9,604 nucleotides of DNA, taken from positions 1 to 9,604 of the forward strand of contig SKGI01000018.1 in the NCBI GenBank assembly GCA_007117555.1, read 5' to 3'. The position numbers and the translations under genes were made by a program. The DNA is from Candidatus Izemoplasma sp. (lineage in GTDB: Bacteria > Bacillota_I > Bacilli_A > Izemoplasmatales > Izemoplasmataceae). Below the pieces are notes generated by a model. It was given only the letters and a program-made list of their open reading frames with translations. It searched no databases and had not been told where the DNA came from. Below, in pieces: positions 6,874 through 9,604 of the stretch. Every line of letters starts with the position of its first letter. Position 1 is the first letter of the stretch.

Positions 6874-7781
6874 GATATGACACACTCCTTTACAGTAAGT
6901 TCTAAAAGCTTCGGTGTTAAATATTCCGATACAGCATCGCGGCTCTTTAGCGCGATGCTTGACATAGCTAAGCCATAAATTAAGGCATCTTTATGGTGAC
7001 GTCTAGCATAAATAACCCCTGACATAAAGGCATCGCCTGCACCCGTCGTGTTGACGATATCTTTTTTAGCACGGAGAATCGGCTTATGGCAAATGCCGTC
7101 TACACACCCATGTAAAGCACCGGCAACGCCTAAAGTTAAAAACACATTTTTGACTCCTTGTTCAAGCAAAGCATGCACATGAACTTCAGGTGATGCCGCT
7201 TTAGGTTCACCACTTAAAGCAGCGGCTTCAAACTGGTTGACTTTTAGGCCATCAATATGCGCTAAATACGGTTTGAGTCGAGACGCTTTTGCGACTGATA
7301 TCGCATCCGCATAAATCGGTCTTGGTACATGTGAAGTGATCCATGACCAAGTTTTTTCTGCAAGATTTGCATCAAGTACAAGGCAGTCAGCCTGAGATAA
7401 CGTGGCGATATGTTTTACGAAAAACCTTTCATCTAAAACGTCTAAGTTCGCCATATCTGATACCGCTGTCATCATATCGCCCTTCGCATCAAGCATAGCA
7501 ACATAGCGATTGCTTTGTGCTTGTAAAACCGCATGCACCTTAGCGCCAAGGTGCTCAAGCCGTTGTTTGATCAAGCGACCGTCTTGATCTTGAGCTAAAG
7601 CCGTTAAAAAGACTGGTTCTAAGTGCAGTCGCGCCAAATTTTCAGCAATATTTCGCCCCACGCCACCTTGCGCAATATGGACTTTTCCAGGATTTGAGTC
7701 GTGCTTTTTCAGCATTTGATCGGCTTGGGCAAAAATATCAATGTTTGCCGCCCCGATTACAACAACTTGTGCCATTGCCAT
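6834..7781 (-). CDS. psuK: pseudouridine kinase (PfkB family)
   Basis: This 315-residue ribokinase/PfkB-family kinase phosphorylates pseudouridine to pseudouridine 5'-phosphate, the substrate of the adjacent psuG. It shows VVVIGAANID near the N-terminus, GGVGRNIAENLARL (39-52) and NTTGAGDAFMSG (244-255) with the catalytic Asp at 250. PfkB kinases share these motifs, and the pseudouridine assignment rests on fusion-like overlap with psuG. Three close ATG codons compete. The one at 7785-7787 overlaps the thpR stop as ATGA but sits one base after AAGGA. The one at 7779-7781 has a seven-base spacing and is preferred; a third is at 7773-7775. The final stretch (CDSQSTPKFKMR) lies beyond the usual kinase fold and covers the psuG ribosome binding site and start. 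Confidence 0.95.
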   Translation of the reverse strand: MAMAQVVVIGAANIDIFAQADQMLKKHDSNPGKVHIAQGGVGRNIAENLARLHLEPVFLTALAQDQDGRLIKQRLEHLGAKVHAVLQAQSNRYVAMLDAKGDMMTAVSDMANLDVLDERFFVKHIATLSQADCLVLDANLAEKTWSWITSHVPRPIYADAISVAKASRLKPYLAHIDGLKVNQFEAAALSGEPKAASPEVHVHALLEQGVKNVFLTLGVAGALHGCVDGICHKPILRAKKDIVNTTGAGDAFMSGVIYARRHHKDALIYGLAMSSIALKSRDAVSEYLTPKLLELTVKECVISCDSQSTPKFKMR

Positions 7782-7783
7782 AC

Positions 7784-8329
7784 TCATGTCCTTAACCGCG
7801 CTCGATGCAAGGGCTCATATCTTAGAACACCATCACGGCGAATGCTTGCAAAAAGTGTCAGCGTAGAAACGATGATTTCTTTATCGTAATAGGGCATGGG
7901 ATGGGCTGGGTTGATACGATTATTAAAACGCACTTCACGGGCAACGGTAATATGAGGAACCAACTTTTTTTCGTCAAAAGGCAGTTCCGATTCTATCAGT
8001 GCCGGCCTTAATGAAGCATCGATTTGTTGTAAGGTTTCTTTTCCACGCTTAACAGAAACATACATTAATTTCTTTTCACCTTTTCCAAAAGAACCTAAAT
8101 CACCAATCGTTATGGGAAAGGGTTGAAACTTAAAAGCAATGTCATCAAGCAACTCACTGATACGATCAATTTGTGTAAGTTCCACAAGCCCAATATAGCG
8201 GAGCGTCAGATGCACATTGTCATACTTTGTAAAGTTCCCACCGATTGCAGTGCTTTTTAAGTAACTTTGAACGACTTGGATGTAATCTTTAACCGCTGCA
8301 TCAAAATCGATACCAATAAAAACACGCAT
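7784..8329 (-). CDS. thpR: RNA 2',3'-cyclic phosphodiesterase
   Basis: This 181-residue 2H-phosphoesterase (ThpR/LigT family) opens 2',3'-cyclic phosphate RNA ends to 2'-phosphates; some members also join or cleave 2'-5' linked ends. The two HxTx catalytic motifs are HLTL (40-43) and HITV (126-129), with the usual spacing. The N-terminal MRVFIGIDF and NVHLTLRYIG are characteristic. The ATG at 8327-8329 has a near-perfect GGAGGTGA six bases upstream. It is the first gene of the operon thpR-psuK-psuG: its TGA stop overlaps a psuK ATG (ATGA), and the psuK ribosome binding site lies in its last codons. The promoter is in the divergent region shared with the plus-strand lipoprotein. A joint role in breaking down damaged or modified RNA is inferred from gene order only. 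Confidence 0.95.
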   Translation of the reverse strand: MRVFIGIDFDAAVKDYIQVVQSYLKSTAIGGNFTKYDNVHLTLRYIGLVELTQIDRISELLDDIAFKFQPFPITIGDLGSFGKGEKKLMYVSVKRGKETLQQIDASLRPALIESELPFDEKKLVPHITVAREVRFNNRINPAHPMPYYDKEIIVSTLTLFASIRRDGVLRYEPLHRARLRT

Positions 8330-8417
8330 GCAAGGTCACCTCCGCATGTAAGTATGCCTGCAAATATACTGAAAATAAACAAGTAAAAAATAGCAATGCA
8401 TATGATTAGTTATGAAA

Positions 8418-8445
8418 ATTATATTTGATATAATTAAATTGTAAA
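8418..8445 (-). promoter_or_regulatory. promoter of the thpR-psuK-psuG operon
   Basis: On the minus strand TTTACA (8440-8445), a 16-base spacer and TATAAT (8418-8423) form a near-consensus promoter. Initiation near 8411 gives a leader of about 80 bases. A second possible -10 (TATATT, 8363-8368) lies closer to the gene but has no good -35. The -10 is five bases from that of the divergent plus-strand promoter. Confidence 0.7.
8426..8434 (+). promoter_or_regulatory. extended -10 promoter of the cytochrome b5-like lipoprotein gene
   Basis: TGA followed by TATAAT (8429-8434) is an extended -10. The -35 position (8406-8411, TTAGTT) is poor. Initiation near 8441 gives a leader of about 30 bases with AAAGGAG at 8456-8462. 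The site lies wholly inside the oppositely oriented thpR promoter. Confidence 0.65.
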
Positions 8446-8471
8446 AAATATTCATAAAGGAGTGTTTTAAA

Positions 8472-8846
8472 ATGAAAAAAATAAGTATGCTAATTGGGTT
8501 TTTTGCCCTTTTTATGACTTTAGCCGCTTGTGAAGGCACGACGACAACAACACGTGACAACGACACCAATGGCAACATAGTTGACAATGGTGACAATGGT
8601 GAAACAGAATGGCTAGAATTGACGCTAGAGGAACTTGCAGAATTTGATGGCCGTGAGGGTCGGCGTGGCATCATTGCTTATGAAGGTTACTTATATGAAG
8701 TCACCGATTCACCTCGTTGGCGTAATGGTGTGCATGAACCGGGTATAACGGCAGGTAACGATTTAACAGACGAACTCAACAACAATATCCGTCATGGCGC
8801 GGAAATGCTCAATAGAGTTCCCCGCATCGGTGAACTCGTAGACTAG
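8472..8846 (+). CDS. cytochrome b5-like heme/steroid-binding-domain lipoprotein
   Basis: This 124-residue lipoprotein is the only plus-strand gene. The signal peptide (MKKISMLIGFFALFMTLAAC) ends in a lipobox, with Cys20 as the lipidated residue. A Thr/Asn/Asp-rich linker (about 22-46) leads to a compact cytochrome b5-like domain (about 48-124). Its marks are LTLEELAEFDGREG, YEGYLYEVTDSPRW, NGVHEPGITAGNDLT and NIRHGAEMLNRVPRIGEL, matching the prokaryotic heme/steroid-binding group (COG4892 as I recall it). The two His residues in GVHEPG and IRHGAE could be heme ligands, but heme binding is inferred. The ATG at 8472-8474 has AAAGGAG nine bases upstream. It would sit on the outer face of the membrane, possibly as a heme or redox protein. 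It is followed by a bidirectional terminator. Confidence 0.88.
   Translation: MKKISMLIGFFALFMTLAACEGTTTTTRDNDTNGNIVDNGDNGETEWLELTLEELAEFDGREGRRGIIAYEGYLYEVTDSPRWRNGVHEPGITAGNDLTDELNNNIRHGAEMLNRVPRIGELVD
8583..8600 (+). repeat. two tandem 9-base repeats in the lipoprotein linker
   Basis: GACAATGGT occurs twice in tandem, encoding DNGDNG in the disordered linker between the lipidated Cys and the cytochrome b5-like domain. Such in-frame repeats can change linker length by slippage. Confidence 0.6.
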
Positions 8847-8857
8847 TCGCCTTTTTC

Positions 8858-8899
8858 AAAAAAGCCGCACTTCATCGCAATGATGAAGGACGGCTTTTT
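8858..8899. terminator. bidirectional intrinsic terminator
   Basis: AAAAAGCCG pairs with CGGCTTTTT, and inside it CTTCATC (8870-8876) pairs with GATGAAG (8882-8888), separated by a 2x2 internal loop and capped by a five-base loop. Both strands end in a T run, so it can stop the plus-strand lipoprotein transcript and the converging minus-strand transcript of the repeat protein gene. Confidence 0.9.
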
Positions 8900-8913
8900 A
8901 ATTGGCGCGGTCT

Positions 8914-9604
8914 TTAAACGATTAAACTCGCGATAAAGACTGAAAGATGGAATACCGACCAAACCAAAACAAATAAAGAGGCGCTGCTTGCGGCAATGAG
9001 TATACCAATCTTAGCCGCAATGATCGGTAAAGTCTCTTCGGATGATGCAGCAGCCACATCGCTTGGTGCGGCTTCAGTCGTTTCAGCTATCGGTTCTTCT
9101 TTGGCAGCTTCTGGCGCAGCTTCTGGCGCTTCTACCTTTTTCTCAGGTTCTTTTTCGGTTGGTTTAATGACTTTTTCAACGGTTTTCTCAGTTGTAGCAG
9201 CTACGGCAGCTTCCGGTGCAGCGGCTTTCTCTGCAGAAACACCTGGTTCTTGATAATCGCGTTTCGTTGTCATCACATTTTTAAGAATATATTCAACAAT
9301 CATCTCTTTACTCATATAAGCACTCGCAACGATATCATTCGCTTGAGCAAAAGTTTCGAGATCTTTTACCGTTTTACTAAGCAATTCTTCACGTAAACTA
9401 TCTGTTAACTCACCGCGACGTTCAAGCACGTCAAAAATGATTGCGCGGATGTCAGCTTTTTTCAACGTTTTGGGGACGCTAATGCCGTACTTGTTGCCGA
9501 TGTGAACAAGTTCATTGACGGTTGAACTACGTTGACAAACCGTTCTAAACTCATCGGGTGTCAAGCCATCGATTTCATTGCGGGCATCCACAAAAACAAC
9601 GCGC
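8914..9604 (-). CDS. tail-anchored protein with SAP/HeH-like repeats and Ala/Pro/Glu-rich linker, 5' end cut by window edge
   Basis: I do not recognise this gene. The frame is open to the window end. The first possible start, GTG 9589-9591, has no ribosome binding site and codons continue upstream, so the N-terminus probably lies outside. Numbering from that GTG, two similar helical units occur at about 23-58 and 73-107. Each has TVxxL, a D/GI turn, a (K/S)K(A/E) stretch and a hydrophobic helix, resembling SAP, HeH or Rho-N type units. A charged Ala/Pro/Glu/Lys/Thr-rich linker follows (112-187), then a hydrophobic C-terminus (188-225) with one long or two short membrane segments and almost no tail. 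This suggests a cytosolic helical head on a flexible stalk anchored at the C-terminus. The terminator at 8858-8899 lies just downstream. Nucleic-acid binding is a guess. Confidence 0.8.
   Translation of the reverse strand, partial: RVVFVDARNEIDGLTPDEFRTVCQRSSTVNELVHIGNKYGISVPKTLKKADIRAIIFDVLERRGELTDSLREELLSKTVKDLETFAQANDIVASAYMSKEMIVEYILKNVMTTKRDYQEPGVSAEKAAAPEAAVAATTEKTVEKVIKPTEKEPEKKVEAPEAAPEAAKEEPIAETTEAAPSDVAAASSEETLPIIAAKIGILIAASSASLFVLVWSVFHLSVFIASLIV
9104..9127 (-). repeat. tandem 12-base repeat in the Ala/Pro/Glu-rich linker
   Basis: GCAGCTTCTGGC on the plus strand occurs twice in tandem, encoding APEAAPEAA on the minus strand, and is followed by a partial third copy. It marks the linker as low-complexity and prone to length change. 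Confidence 0.6.

Noticed and set aside
8336..8674. Minus-strand open frame of 112 codons over the start of the cytochrome b5-like lipoprotein gene
   Set aside because: It runs antisense to the signal peptide and linker and through the divergent promoter region. The Ser/Pro/Val-rich start is a shadow of the Thr/Asn/Asp linker.
8996..9253. Plus-strand Ala/Ser-rich open frame of 85 codons
   Set aside because: It is the antisense shadow of the Ala/Pro/Glu-rich linker of the minus-strand gene, where low complexity suppresses stop codons.
1..9604. Mycoplasma-type code with TGA as Trp
   Set aside because: TGA ends thpR exactly at the psuK start and also ends psuG, while all conserved Trp codons are TGG. 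The standard code explains every gene.

Overview
The window looks like chromosomal DNA of a low-GC Gram-positive bacterium or a Mollicutes relative of the Acholeplasma/Izemoplasma type. This is inferred from short lipoproteins with LxAC lipoboxes, AAAGGAG and GGAGGTGA ribosome binding sites, A/T-rich promoters and gene families common in that group. Trp is TGG, and TGA ends thpR and psuG, so the standard code fits and the Mycoplasma TGA=Trp code does not. No tRNA, rRNA, CRISPR array, transposase or phage gene was found. Coding density is high and no stretch over 300 bases lacks a gene.

Layout from right to left; nearly everything is on the minus strand. At the right edge is a 5'-truncated gene for a protein with two SAP/HeH-like helical repeats, an Ala/Pro/Glu-rich linker and a C-terminal membrane segment. 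A bidirectional terminator (8858-8899) separates it from the only plus-strand gene, a cytochrome b5-like lipoprotein (8472-8846). That gene is divergent from the operon thpR-psuK-psuG (RNA 2',3'-cyclic phosphodiesterase, pseudouridine kinase, pseudouridine-5'-phosphate glycosidase). The two -10 boxes between them are mirror images.

Next on the minus strand comes a likely operon of a small DUF4190-like membrane protein, a TMEM164/YwaF-family membrane protein and a guanylate-kinase-like enzyme. It ends in a terminator whose loop holds the kinase stop codon. Then follows a lipoprotein joining four Listeria-Bacteroides (Flg_new) repeats to an HtrA-type protease and PDZ domain, with its own promoter and strong terminator. 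After it come the bifunctional NAD(P)HX repair enzyme Nnr and, cut by the left edge, a MobA/MocA-like nucleotidyltransferase starting at TTG.

Functionally the window mixes metabolite repair (Nnr), RNA-end and modified-nucleoside turnover (thpR-psuK-psuG), nucleotide metabolism (guanylate-kinase-like) and envelope proteins (two lipoproteins, three membrane proteins). Five promoters share an extended -10 of the form TGnTAtAAT, mostly without a good -35. Several starts were moved from the longest open frame to the start preceded by a Shine-Dalgarno sequence. The strongest leads are the thpR-psuKG coupling, the tail-anchored repeat protein, the repeat-HtrA fusion lipoprotein, the symmetric divergent promoter and the stop-in-terminator arrangement.
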